Source: G963666895 sp963666895
GTDB lineage: Bacteria; Desulfobacterota; Desulfovibrionia; Desulfovibrionales; Desulfovibrionaceae
Assembly: GCA_963666895.2 (NCBI GenBank)
Contig: CAXXNS010000015.1
Coordinates: forward strand, 62,001 to 126,000
Reading direction: 5' to 3'
Length of the DNA stretch: 64,000 nucleotides
This document shows, piece by piece, positions 32,221 to 41,340 of this stretch (positions within the stretch are counted from its first letter, which is position 1; each line of letters begins with the position of its first letter). The position numbers were made by a program, and so were the translations under genes. The notes beneath the pieces are model-generated. The model was not told where the DNA came from, ran no database searches, and worked only from the letters and a program-made list of their open reading frames with translations.

Positions 32221-33180
32221 CCCGGGACTCTCGCTTCCTGGCCCCGGTGGCCCTGTTCTTCGCCAGCCTGATCTGGGCCAGTTCCTTCGTGGTCCTCAAG
32301 CTGGCCTTCCGGGTCCTACGACCCCATGGTGGTCATGTTCGGCCGCATGTTCGTGGCCAGCCTGCTCTTCCTGGACCTGTGCGCCGCAATTTCCTGCGCA
32401 CCGTGAACTACCAGCCTGGCGACTGGAAGCCGCTGTTGTTCATGGCTTTTTGCGAACCCTGCCTGTATTTCGTGTTCGAGGCCCTGGCCCTGGAGAACAC
32501 CGACGCGGCCCAGGCGGGCATGATCGTGGCCATGCTGCCGCTGCATGGTGGCGGTGGCCGCCCATTTCGTGCTGGGCGAACGAACCAGCCTGCGCACCTG
32601 GACCGGCTTCGGCCTGGCCATCGCCGGAGCGATCTGGCTCTCGGCCGGGGCGGTCGGCAGCCTGGGTTCGCCCAATCCGGTCCTGGGCAACTTTCTGGAA
32701 TTCCTGGCCATGGTCTGCTCCGTCGGGTACATGATCACCCTCAAGCGCATGTCCGTGCGCTACGCGCCGCTGTTCATCACCGCTCTGCAGGCCCTGGTGG
32801 GCACGGTGTTCTACTTTCCCCTGCTCTTCCTGCCCACCACCCAGACGCCCGTGGCAGCGGACCCGCTGGGCCTGGGCGCCATCGTCTACCTGGGCGCCTT
32901 CGTCACCCTGGGGGCCTACGGACTGTACAACTACGGCATGAGCAAGATGCCCGCCGGGCAGGCCACGGCCTTCACCAACCTGATTCCGGTCATGACCCTG
33001 GGCATGGGTTGGCTGTTTTTGGGCGAACGGTTGACCCTGTTGCAGTACCTGGCCTCCGGGCTGGTGCTCTTCGGCGTGGTCCTGTCCCAGGACTCCAAGG
33101 CCAGGAAGAAGCGCTTGGCCGCGCCCGCCGTGGGCGTCTCGGAGAATCTAGGCCGCGTCCCGAGGCAGGAACAGCCCTGA
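32217..33180 (+). pseudogene. EamA/DMT transporter broken by three single-base indels
   Basis: The gene encodes a ten-helix drug/metabolite exporter (EamA). The frame starting at 32217 gives LFFASLIWASSFVVLKLAF, shifts by one extra G in 32311-32313, runs as DPMVVMFGRMFVASLLFLDL, then returns near 32381, where one missing G would give Trp-Arg-Arg. It continues to MLPL and shifts again by one extra base at 32544 into MVAVAAHFVLGERTS through to the stop at 33180. With the three repairs the protein is complete at about 320 residues without a stop. It is either a very young pseudogene or carries sequence errors. Confidence 0.8.
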
Positions 33181-34011
33181 TTCCGGAAGCGTGGTCCCGG
33201 CCATCCGGGCCGCCTCGGCCAGCAAGGCCAGGCAGGCCTGCTCCCCGTTGGGCCCCACGTCAAGGCTGAAGTCCGTGACAAAAGTATCGATGTGCTTGAG
33301 CACCACGCCGGGATCCATCTCCTGGGCGTACTTCTCCACCATGGGCATGACCGACTTGGGGTTGTCCCGGGCCGTTTCCAGGCTCTGAACAATGGCCTGG
33401 TTGACCAGGCCGGCGGCCTCCAGGCCCAGTTCCCGCCGGATGGCGATGATCCCCAGGGGCACGGGCAGGCTGAAGGTCTCCTCCCACCATTGCCCCAGGT
33501 CGGCCAGAACCTCCAGGCCGCGCCCGCCATAGGTGAACCGGCCCTCGTGGATGACCACCCCGGCCCGGTAGCGATGCATGGCCACGGCCTCCATGACCTG
33601 GGAAAAGACCATGGCCGCGGGTTTGAACGAGAAGCCCTTGTCGCGGGCGAAGAGCCGCAGGAGCAGATGGCCCGTGGTGCCCAGGCCGGGCACGGCCAGG
33701 TGGTTGCCGTCCAGTTCCGAAAGCCTGGTCCCGGGCCTGGCCACCAGAAGCGGCCCCACGCCCTTGCCCAGGGCGCCTCCGGACCGGAGCAGGAGCCATT
33801 TGTCGGCCACGTCGGCCACCAGGGCCGTTGACATCTTGCAGACGTCGAAAGACCCGGACAGGGCCCGGGAATTCAAGGCGTCCACGTCCAGAAGCTCCGG
33901 TTCGATCCGGTAGCCGGGAATCTTGACCCGGCCGTCCAGCAGCGCCGCAAAAATGAAAGTATCGTTTGGGCATGGCGAAATGCCCAGACGAAGTGTCCGT
34001 TGCCCGGACAT
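33148..34011 (-). CDS. mqnD: 1,4-dihydroxy-6-naphthoate synthase MqnD
   Basis: MqnD cleaves cyclic de-hypoxanthine futalosine to 1,4-dihydroxy-6-naphthoate in the futalosine route to menaquinone. The 287-aa protein shows LGISPCPNDTFIFAALLDG (about 8-26), LDVDALN, DVCKMST and the HEGRFTY motif. ATG at 34011 has GGGGAG 6 bases upstream; the longer frame to 34116 lacks family similarity. It is divergent from tetR-mqnECA and overlaps the EamA gene end by 33 bases. Confidence 0.94.
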   Translation of the reverse strand: MSGQRTLRLGISPCPNDTFIFAALLDGRVKIPGYRIEPELLDVDALNSRALSGSFDVCKMSTALVADVADKWLLLRSGGALGKGVGPLLVARPGTRLSELDGNHLAVPGLGTTGHLLLRLFARDKGFSFKPAAMVFSQVMEAVAMHRYRAGVVIHEGRFTYGGRGLEVLADLGQWWEETFSLPVPLGIIAIRRELGLEAAGLVNQAIVQSLETARDNPKSVMPMVEKYAQEMDPGVVLKHIDTFVTDFSLDVGPNGEQACLALLAEAARMAGTTLPESGLFLPRDAA

Positions 34012-34056
34012 AGGTGCTCCCCCCCCACTCGAGCCGCCCGGATCCCCCTCCGCTGG

Positions 34057-34086
34057 TTGACACCGGAAACGGTCTTCGGCTAGAAA
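34057..34086 (+). promoter_or_regulatory. Sigma-70-like promoter of tetR-mqnECA
   Basis: TTGACA (34057-34062), 18 bases, TAGAAA (34081-34086). The palindromic operator begins at the next base. Confidence 0.6.
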
Positions 34087-34100
34087 TGACCGGCCGGTCA
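34087..34100. promoter_or_regulatory. Perfect palindrome, likely TetR operator
   Basis: TGACCGGCCGGTCA is a perfect 14-bp inverted repeat; outer GAA and TTC arms (34083-34085, 34102-34104) extend it with one mismatched pair. It covers the expected transcription start of tetR-mqnECA, where a repressor would block. It is also 76 bases from the mqnD start. Confidence 0.75.
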
Positions 34101-34137
34101 CTTCTATACCATTCATCTATCCGAGAGGCAATAACAA

Positions 34138-34806
34138 ATGCGCCCCACCGCCAGTCCGATCTTCGAGCGCCTCGCAAAAAACAAACAGGATCTAATACTT
34201 AGCGCGGCCACGGACGAGTTCGCAGAACACGGCTTCCACCAGGCCAGCATCAGCCGGCTGGTCCGAAAGCTGAGCATCGCCAAGGGCTCCATCTTCCAAT
34301 ACTTCGGTTCCAAGGAAGGCCTGTTCGAGCACCTCTTCAGTTCCTATGTGGAGGAATTCAAGAAGCCCCTGCGGGCCTTGCGGGCCAAGGAGCAGAGCTT
34401 CTTCGATCACGTTCGGGACATCATGCTGGCCAGCTTGAACTTCATCGAGGGCCACCCCAAGATCTTCCGCACCTACCTCAAGGTCCTGTACGAGGAGAAC
34501 GTCCCGTTCCGGGAACGCATCATAAACCGGGTCAAGGGCTATACCCAGGAACTCCTGATCCCGCTCATCCGGGACGCCCAGAAACAGGGAGAGATACGGC
34601 CCGACCTGGATCCGGAGCTGGTCCTGTTCATGGTGGACGGCATGCTCGGCCGCCTGCTCCAGGCCCGCACCGTGCCCGGCCTGGCCCAGGACATCATCTT
34701 TCAGGACCAACAGGTGGCCAGGGACTGGGCGGTGCAGTTGGCCGACGTCCTGCACCGCGGTCTGGCCCCCCTGGCACCCCAAGAACCCCAACACCCCCAG
34801 GAATAG
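34138..34806 (+). CDS. TetR/AcrR family transcriptional regulator
   Basis: The 222-aa regulator has the TetR helix-turn-helix at about 17-63 (ILSAATDEFAEHGFHQASIS, IAKGSIFQYFGSKEGLFEHL) and a ligand-binding helical domain after it. It starts 37 bases after the palindrome at 34087-34100 and is followed after 7 bases by mqnE. It should therefore be co-transcribed with mqnECA and may repress it and mqnD. The ligand is unknown. A Pro/Gln/His-rich tail ends the protein. Confidence 0.9.
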   Translation: MRPTASPIFERLAKNKQDLILSAATDEFAEHGFHQASISRLVRKLSIAKGSIFQYFGSKEGLFEHLFSSYVEEFKKPLRALRAKEQSFFDHVRDIMLASLNFIEGHPKIFRTYLKVLYEENVPFRERIINRVKGYTQELLIPLIRDAQKQGEIRPDLDPELVLFMVDGMLGRLLQARTVPGLAQDIIFQDQQVARDWAVQLADVLHRGLAPLAPQEPQHPQE

Positions 34807-34813
34807 AACGCCC

Positions 34814-35959
34814 ATGCTTGATGTCCATCGATTCCACGACCTGGGCCTGTCCGACGTGCTGGACAAGGTCCTGGCCGGTGAACGCCTGTCGCGCCGGGAC
34901 GGCCTGGACCTCCTGGCCTGCCCCGACCCTTTGGCCGTGGGCGCCCTGGCGGACTTCCGCCGCCGGGCCCTGCACGGCCGCACGGTCCACTACGTGGTCA
35001 ACCAGCACCTCAACTACACCAACGTCTGCGTCAACGGCTGCGTCTTTTGTGCCTACCAGCGCAAGGAAGGCCAGGCCGGGGGCTTCGTGCTCACCGTGGA
35101 CCAGGCCCTGGCCACGGTGGAGGAGCGGCTGGCCCGGGGCCTGCCCGAGCCCACCGAGGTCCACATCGTGGGCGGCTGCCACCCGCGCCTGGGCCTGGAC
35201 TACTTCACCGGCCTGCTCTCGGCCCTGCGCGCCCGGCTGCCGGGGGCCCTGCTCAAGTGCTTCACGGCCGTGGAGATTGCCCACTTCGCCGAGCTGTCCG
35301 GCCTGACCACCGGCCAGATCCTGGCCGAGCTCAAGCAGGCCGGGCTGGACATGCTGCCCGGCGGCGGGGCCGAGATATTCGACCCCGAGGTGCGCGAGCG
35401 CATCTGCCCCAACAAGAGCACCGGCCAGGAGTGGCTGGACATCCACGGCCAGGCCCACGAGCTGGGCATCTCCACCAACTGCACCATGCTCTTCGGCCAT
35501 TTGGAGAGCCACGCCCACCGGGTGGACCATCTGCTGGCCCTGCGTGAACGCCAGGATTTGTCGGCCGACCTGCCCGGCGGGTTCGTCTGCTTCATCCCCC
35601 TGCCCTTCCTGACCGAGAACTCGCAGCTCACCGTGCCCGAACCCCTGACCGGGCTGGAGGAGCTGAGGACCATCGCGGTCAGCCGGCTGCTCCTGGACAA
35701 CGTCCCGCACGTCAAGGCCTACTGGGTCATGCTCGGGGTCAAGCAGGCCCAGATGGCCCTGAGCTTCGGGGCCGACGACCTGGACGGCACGGTCATCGAG
35801 GAGAAGATCGGCCACGAGGCCGGGGCGGACTCGGCCCAGGCCCTGACCCGGGCCGAGCTGGAGGCCATGATCCGGGGCGCGGGATTTGTGCCCCAGGAGC
35901 GGGACAGCCTGTTCCGGCCCCTGTCCAAGGCCAAGGAGGACGCGCCATGCCCCGCCTGA
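34814..35959 (+). CDS. mqnE: Aminofutalosine synthase MqnE (radical SAM)
   Basis: MqnE adds the adenosyl radical to 3-enolpyruvylbenzoate and yields aminofutalosine, an early step of futalosine menaquinone synthesis. The 381-aa protein has CVNGCVFC (Cys72, 76, 79) for the [4Fe-4S] cluster, HIVGGCHP and GGGAEIFDPEVR. It lies 7 bases after tetR and its 3' end overlaps mqnC by 13 bases. Confidence 0.95.
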   Translation: MLDVHRFHDLGLSDVLDKVLAGERLSRRDGLDLLACPDPLAVGALADFRRRALHGRTVHYVVNQHLNYTNVCVNGCVFCAYQRKEGQAGGFVLTVDQALATVEERLARGLPEPTEVHIVGGCHPRLGLDYFTGLLSALRARLPGALLKCFTAVEIAHFAELSGLTTGQILAELKQAGLDMLPGGGAEIFDPEVRERICPNKSTGQEWLDIHGQAHELGISTNCTMLFGHLESHAHRVDHLLALRERQDLSADLPGGFVCFIPLPFLTENSQLTVPEPLTGLEELRTIAVSRLLLDNVPHVKAYWVMLGVKQAQMALSFGADDLDGTVIEEKIGHEAGADSAQALTRAELEAMIRGAGFVPQERDSLFRPLSKAKEDAPCPA

Positions 35960-37041
35960 CCACCAGCGATTCCGAGGTCCGCAAGCTGGGCCAGCGCGTG
36001 CTGGAGGGCCACCGCCTGGACATGGACGAGGCCATGCTGCTCTGGGAGCGGGCAGACCTCCTGGACCTGGGGGCCCTGGCCCACGACGTCCGCCTGACCC
36101 GACATCCCGAGCCCGTGGTCACCTACGTGGTGGACCGCAACATCAACTATTCCAACATCTGCGTGTGCGGCTGCCGGTTCTGCGCCTTTTTCCGCCCGCC
36201 CAATCATCCCGAAGGGTACGTGCTCTCCCGGGAGGAGCTGGCCGCCAAGGTGGAGGAGACCCTGGCCCTGGGCGGCACCCAGATCCTCATGCAGGGCGGC
36301 CACCACCCGGACCTGCCCCTGACCTTCTACGAGGACATGCTCGGCTTTCTCAAGGAGAACTACCCCGGAATCCACACCCACGCCTTTTCCCCGCCCGAGA
36401 TCATGTTCTTCGCGCACAAGGAAGGGCTGGACCCGGCCGAGGTGGTGGCCCGGCTCAGAAAGGCCGGGCTGGACTCCATCCCGGGCGGCGGAGCCGAAAT
36501 CCTGGTGGACGAGGTGCGCGCCCGGGTGTCGCCCAACAAGTGCTGCGCGGCCGACTGGCTGAACGTCATGCGCCAGGCCCACAAGCAGGGTATGCGCACC
36601 ACCGCCACCATGATGTTCGGCCACGAGGAGACCGTGGCCCAACGCGTGGAGCATTTGCTGGCCGTGCGCGACCTCCAGGACGAATACGGCGGTTTCACGG
36701 CCTTCATCCCCTGGTCCTTCCAGCCCGAGAACACCAACATCCAGGCCCGGCCGGCCACGGCCCAGGAGTATTTGCGCGTACTGGCCCTGGCCCGGCTGGT
36801 GCTGGACAACGTGGACAACCTGCAGGTGTCCTGGGTGACCATGGGGCCCAAAGTGGCCCAGCTGGCCCTGTACTTCGGGGGCAACGACTTCGGCTCCACC
36901 ATGATCGAAGAGAACGTGGTGGCCGCGGCCGGGGTCGGGTATCGGCTGCCCGAGGACGAGATGCGCCGCATCATCCGGGCGGCCGGGTTCAAGCCCGCGC
37001 GCCGGCGCATGGACTACACGTTGCTGGAGGAGCCGCGATGA
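35947..37041 (+). CDS. mqnC: Cyclic dehypoxanthinyl futalosine synthase MqnC (radical SAM)
   Basis: MqnC cyclises dehypoxanthine futalosine. The 364-aa protein has CVCGCRFC (Cys72, 76, 79 ligate the cluster) and MQGGHHPDL, GGGAEILVDEVR. It resembles MqnE along its whole length; the VCGCRFCAF form and partner order fit MqnC. It overlaps mqnE upstream by 13 bases and mqnA downstream by ATGA, so translation is tightly coupled. Confidence 0.95.
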   Translation: MPRLTTSDSEVRKLGQRVLEGHRLDMDEAMLLWERADLLDLGALAHDVRLTRHPEPVVTYVVDRNINYSNICVCGCRFCAFFRPPNHPEGYVLSREELAAKVEETLALGGTQILMQGGHHPDLPLTFYEDMLGFLKENYPGIHTHAFSPPEIMFFAHKEGLDPAEVVARLRKAGLDSIPGGGAEILVDEVRARVSPNKCCAADWLNVMRQAHKQGMRTTATMMFGHEETVAQRVEHLLAVRDLQDEYGGFTAFIPWSFQPENTNIQARPATAQEYLRVLALARLVLDNVDNLQVSWVTMGPKVAQLALYFGGNDFGSTMIEENVVAAAGVGYRLPEDEMRRIIRAAGFKPARRRMDYTLLEEPR

Positions 37042-37869
37042 ACGTGGGCCGCATCGGCTATCTCAACGTGCTGCCCATCTACCGCCCCCTGGAGGACGGC
37101 ACGGTGGAAAACGACTTCGAGTTCGTGTCCGGGCCGCCCTCGCACCTCAACGACCTCATGCGCCAGGGGTTGCTGCCCGTGTCCGCGGCCTCGAGCCTGG
37201 AGTACGCCTCCCGGCCCGAGCGCTACCTGCTCGTGCCCGACCTGGCCATCGGCTCCTGCGGCCCGGTGCGCAGCGTGCTGCTCCTGTCCGACCGGCCGGT
37301 GTCCGAGCTGCACGACGAGACCGTGCTGGTCAGCTCCCAGACCCACACCTCGGCCGCCCTGTTCCGGGTGCTCATGAACAAGCGCTACGCCATCAAACCC
37401 CGGCTCATCGTGGGCAGCGCCCAGAAGACCCTGGCCCTGGGCGAGCACCCCACGGCCATCCTGGCCATCGGCGACCAGGCCCTGAAGCTGGCCGGGCACC
37501 CGGACTACCCGGAAATTCTGGACCTGGGCCAGGCCTGGCAGGAATGGACCGGCCTGCCCTTCATCTTCGGGGTCTGGCTGGCCGCCCGGGAAGCCTTCCA
37601 GGCCGATCCTCAGGGCGTGCGCCAAGCCTGCCGCACCCTGCTCACGGCCAAGCGGGAGGGCGTGGCCCGCATCTCCGAGATGAGCCGCCTGGCCGCCGAG
37701 GAGACGGGCATGAGCCTGGAGCGCGCCGAAACCTACTTCGCCGGGCTGTGCTACGACCTGGGGGAGCGGGAACAGATGGGACTGACGCGGTTCATGGAGT
37801 GCCTGGCCGAGACCGGGGCCATCCCCGCGCGCGCCCGCTTTGGAATTCCTGGATTTGGACGCCGAATAG
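37038..37869 (+). CDS. mqnA: Chorismate dehydratase MqnA, frameshifted near the 3' end
   Basis: MqnA dehydrates chorismate to 3-enolpyruvylbenzoate, the first step of the pathway. RIGYLNVLPIYRPLE, SAASSLEYASRP, SSQTHTSAALFR and LPFIFGVW mark the family. The reading frame has no stop at the expected end and runs on antisense to rplQ until 38306. Removing one T from the TTT at 37839-37841 gives LEFLDLDAE and a TAG at 37867-37869, a normal 276-aa end. The terminator at 37879 fits that shorter end. mqnB is not in this cluster. Confidence 0.85.
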
Positions 37870-37875
37870 ACGCAA

Positions 37876-37905
37876 AAAAAGCGGGCCCCGAGGGGCCCGC
37901 TTCCA
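37876..37905. terminator. Bidirectional terminator between mqnA and rplQ
   Basis: Perfect stem AAGCGGGCCCC / GGGGCCCGCTT. On the minus strand it is followed by a T-run (rplQ end, strong); on the plus strand only by CCATTT (mqnA end, weak). Confidence 0.85.
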
Positions 37906-37924
37906 TTTCCACATCAAGAGACAA

Positions 37925-38552
37925 CTACTTGGCGTCGGCCTTCTTGGGGGCGGCCTTCTTGGGCGCGGCCTTTTTGGGCGCGGCCTTCTTGGCAGCCGCC
38001 TTCTTGGGCGCGGCCTTTTTATCCGCATCCTTCTTGGGAGCGGCCTTCTTGGCGGCCGCCTTCTTGGGCGCGGCCTTCTTGGGCTTGTCCTCGGACTTGT
38101 CGGCGGCCTTGTCGTCGGCCTTCTCGTCCTTGGCGGCGGCCTTGACGGGGGCCTTCTTGGCCTCCTTCTTGGCTTCCTTCTTGGGAGCGGGCTCCTCGGA
38201 AGCGGCCCGGCGGGTCAGCTCGATGATGACCATGGGGGCGGCGTCGCCGCGGCGGGCCTGGGACAGCTTGACGATGCGGGTGTACCCGCCGCCGCCCTCG
38301 GAGTAGCGGGGGCCGATGTCCTCGAAAAGCTTCTGCACCAGCTGGTGGCTGCCCAGTTCCTTGTAGGCCAGCCGGCGAGCGTGCAGGTCGTTCTTCACGG
38401 CCAGGGTCACCAGCTTGTCCACCACGCCGCGCAACTCCTTGGCCTTGGCCTCGGTGGTGCGGATCTGCTCGTAAGTCAGGAGCGCCCGGGCCATGTTGCG
38501 GAACATGGCGCGACGATGGGAACTGCTGCGGTTGAGCTTCCTGCCCGATTTG

Positions 38553-38563
<11 letters not shown>
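37925..38563 (-). CDS. rplQ: 50S ribosomal protein L17 with long Lys/Ala tail
   Basis: L17 lines the exit of the 50S subunit tunnel. Residues 1-120 are normal L17 (MRHNKSGRKLNRSSSHRRAM, EGGGGYTRIVKL). Residues 125-212 are a Lys/Ala/Pro tail of AAPKK-type repeats, like histone H1-type proteins; standard L17 ends near residue 120-130. Its start overlaps the rpoA stop by 11 bases, and the supercluster ends at the terminator 37876-37905. Confidence 0.95.
37928..38175 (-). repeat. Imperfect tandem repeat coding the L17 tail
   Basis: A 15-bp unit (+ strand CGGCCTTCTTGGGCG and variants) repeats many times, with a 30-bp higher unit seen at 37980-38009 and again at 38041-38070. Such repeats can change length by slippage. 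Confidence 0.75.
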
Positions 38564-39593
<1,030 letters not shown>

Positions 39594-39629
39594 AGACATA
39601 TCCCTTGAAGCCGTCGGAAGGCTTCGGGT

Positions 39630-40256
39630 TTACTTCGAGTACAACTCGACGATGAGCTGTTCGTTGACCGGGAACTGGATGTCCTCCCGGGCGGGCATGG
39701 CCTTGACCGTACCCTTGAACTGGTCACCCTGGGGCTCGAGCCACTCGGGGCAGCCGCGGCGGGCGATGACGTCCTGGGCCTCGGCGATGACCGGGATCTT
39801 CCGGGACTCCTCGCGAACCTCGACCACGTCGCCCTCGCGAACCTGGATGGAGGGGATGCTGACGCGGCGGCCGTTGAGGGTGAAGATGCCGTGCCGGACA
39901 AGCTGGCGGGCCTGGTCGCGGGAGTTGGCGAAGCCGAGGCGGTAGATCACGTTGTCCAGGCGACGCTCCAGGAGCACCAGCAGGTTGACGCCGGTGACGC
40001 CCTTCTGGGAGTCGGCCTTCAGGAAATAGCGGTGGAACTGCTTCTCCAGAATGCCGTACATGCGGCGCACCTTCTGCTTCTCGCGAAGCTGAACGGCGTA
40101 GTCGGAAACCTTGCGGCGCATGCGTCCCGCGCCGCCGGGGGCGTAGGGACGGCGCTCATAGGCGCACTTGTCGGTGAAGCAGCGGTCTCCCTTGAGGAAG
40201 AGCTTCTGGCCCTCGCGGCGGCAAAGCCGGCACTTGGCGTCCTTGTATCTGGCCAC
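39630..40256 (-). CDS. rpsD: 30S ribosomal protein S4
   Basis: S4 nucleates 30S assembly on 16S rRNA. The 208-aa protein has the zinc-type N-terminus CRLCRREGQKLFLKGDRC (four Cys with the later CAYERR) and the S4 RNA-binding domain (about 95-155, LERRLDNVIYRLGFANSR, ARQLVRHGI). GTG start with AGGAGG nearby. It lies 11 bases after rpsK. Confidence 0.97.
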   Translation of the reverse strand: MARYKDAKCRLCRREGQKLFLKGDRCFTDKCAYERRPYAPGGAGRMRRKVSDYAVQLREKQKVRRMYGILEKQFHRYFLKADSQKGVTGVNLLVLLERRLDNVIYRLGFANSRDQARQLVRHGIFTLNGRRVSIPSIQVREGDVVEVREESRKIPVIAEAQDVIARRGCPEWLEPQGDQFKGTVKAMPAREDIQFPVNEQLIVELYSK

Positions 40257-40267
40257 TGGTAGTCCTC

Positions 40268-40654
40268 CTAGACCCGGCGCCGTTTGGGCGGACGGCAGCC
40301 GTTGTGCGGGATGGGCGTGATGTCGCGAATGAAATTGACTTTGAATCCGGCGGCGGAGATGGCGCGCATGGCCGCCTCACGCCCGGATCCCGGACCGCGG
40401 ACGTAGATACCCACGGAGCGCATGCCGTTGTCGCGGGCCGTCTTGGCCGCGTTTTCCGCGGCCAACTGGGCCGCGAACGGCGTGGACTTGCGGGATCCCT
40501 TGAACATGCTCCCGGCGCTGGCCCAACTGACCACATTGCCCTTCTGATCGGTGAAGGTGATGATGGTGTTGTTGAACGTGGCCTTGATGTGGGCATGCCC
40601 CACCGGGATGTTCTTCTTCTCTTTTTTCTTGCCGGAACGCTTGGGTTTGGCCAT
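40268..40654 (-). CDS. rpsK: 30S ribosomal protein S11
   Basis: S11 sits on the 30S platform near the mRNA exit. The 128-aa protein shows GHAHIKATFNNTIITFTD, STPFAAQLAAENAAK and a C-terminus PHNGCRPPKRRRV, all standard. It follows rpsM by 42 bases. Confidence 0.97.
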   Translation of the reverse strand: MAKPKRSGKKKEKKNIPVGHAHIKATFNNTIITFTDQKGNVVSWASAGSMFKGSRKSTPFAAQLAAENAAKTARDNGMRSVGIYVRGPGSGREAAMRAISAAGFKVNFIRDITPIPHNGCRPPKRRRV

Positions 40655-40696
40655 TGAATTCTCCGAAAGATGGAATCGTGTCGGCTGGATCGCCGG

Positions 40697-41068
40697 TTAC
40701 TTCTTCTTCTTGCCCACCACCGAACGGCGCGGGCCCTTGCGGGTGCGGGCGTTGGTGTGGGTGCGCTGGCCGTTGACGGGCATGCCCTTTCGGTGGCGCA
40801 GGCCGCGGTAGCAGCCGATGTCCATCAACCGCTTGATGTTGGAAGTGATGTCGCGCCTCAGGTCGCCTTCCACCTTGTGATTCTGCTCGATCTCCAGGCG
40901 GATGGCGTTGGCCTCTTCGGCCGTCAGGTCATCGGCGTTTTTCTGCCAGTCCACTCCCGTGGTGCTCAGGATGCCCAGAGCAGTGGTCCGGCCGATGCCG
41001 TAGATGTAGGTCAGCGCGATATCCACGCGCTTGTTCCTGGGAAGATCAATACCGGCGATGCGTGCCAC
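40697..41068 (-). CDS. rpsM: 30S ribosomal protein S13
   Basis: S13 contacts the 50S subunit and P-site tRNA. The 123-aa protein begins ARIAGIDLPRNKRVDIALTY and has GCYRGLRHRKGMPVNGQRT. The GTG at 41068 was chosen by family start and GGGGGAG 6 bases upstream; the open frame extends into rpmJ. Confidence 0.96.
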   Translation of the reverse strand: MARIAGIDLPRNKRVDIALTYIYGIGRTTALGILSTTGVDWQKNADDLTAEEANAIRLEIEQNHKVEGDLRRDITSNIKRLMDIGCYRGLRHRKGMPVNGQRTHTNARTRKGPRRSVVGKKKK

Positions 41069-41079
41069 GTCGCTCCCCC

Positions 41080-41193
41080 TTATCCCTGACGCTGCTTGTG
41101 CCGCGGGTTCTCGCAGATGACCCGGAGCACGCCCTTGCGGCGGATGATTTTGCACTTAGCGCACATTTTGCGAACAGACGGTCTGACTTTCAT
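41080..41193 (-). CDS. rpmJ: 50S ribosomal protein L36
   Basis: This 37-aa gene encodes MKVRPSVRKMCAKC followed by KIIRRKGVLRVICENPRHK and QRQG. The Cys-Cys-Cys-His set (Cys11, 14, 27, His32) is the zinc-type L36. The ATG has GAGAAGG 4 bases upstream. rpsM follows after 11 bases. Confidence 0.95.
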   Translation of the reverse strand: MKVRPSVRKMCAKCKIIRRKGVLRVICENPRHKQRQG

Positions 41194-41340
41194 GACCTTC
41201 TCCCGTCTTTGGGCTGTTCCTTCCGGATACAACCCGCTGAAATCAATTTTTATCGTTGTCCATCGCCCAATACGGACGAAAAAAAGCGAATCAGTCTTTT
41301 ACACCTATTTTCCCCAAACCGCAAGAAAGAAATCCTCGCC
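41194..41340 (-). other. 147-bp map-rpmJ spacer
   Basis: This is the longest gap inside the spc/alpha part. On the minus strand it contains TTGCGG-N17-TAAAAG, a weak promoter-like pair, and a T-run (CGCTTTTTTTCG) without a clear stem. An internal promoter for the rpmJ-rpsM-rpsK-rpsD-rpoA-rplQ group is possible. Confidence 0.35.

Noticed and set aside
34018..34024. C-run near the mqnD start as a phase-variable tract
   Set aside because: It lies in the ribosome-site region but is only about seven C long and not in coding sequence; no evidence of switching.
37925..38175. CRISPR-like array
   Set aside because: The 15-bp and 30-bp repeats are within the rplQ coding frame and have no spacers.
35886..38306. 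Open frame that fuses mqnC region, mqnA and an Ala/Phe-rich end
   Set aside because: The first part is an off-frame read of mqnC, the middle is mqnA, and the end is the antisense of the L17 tail; it is explained by a one-base shift.
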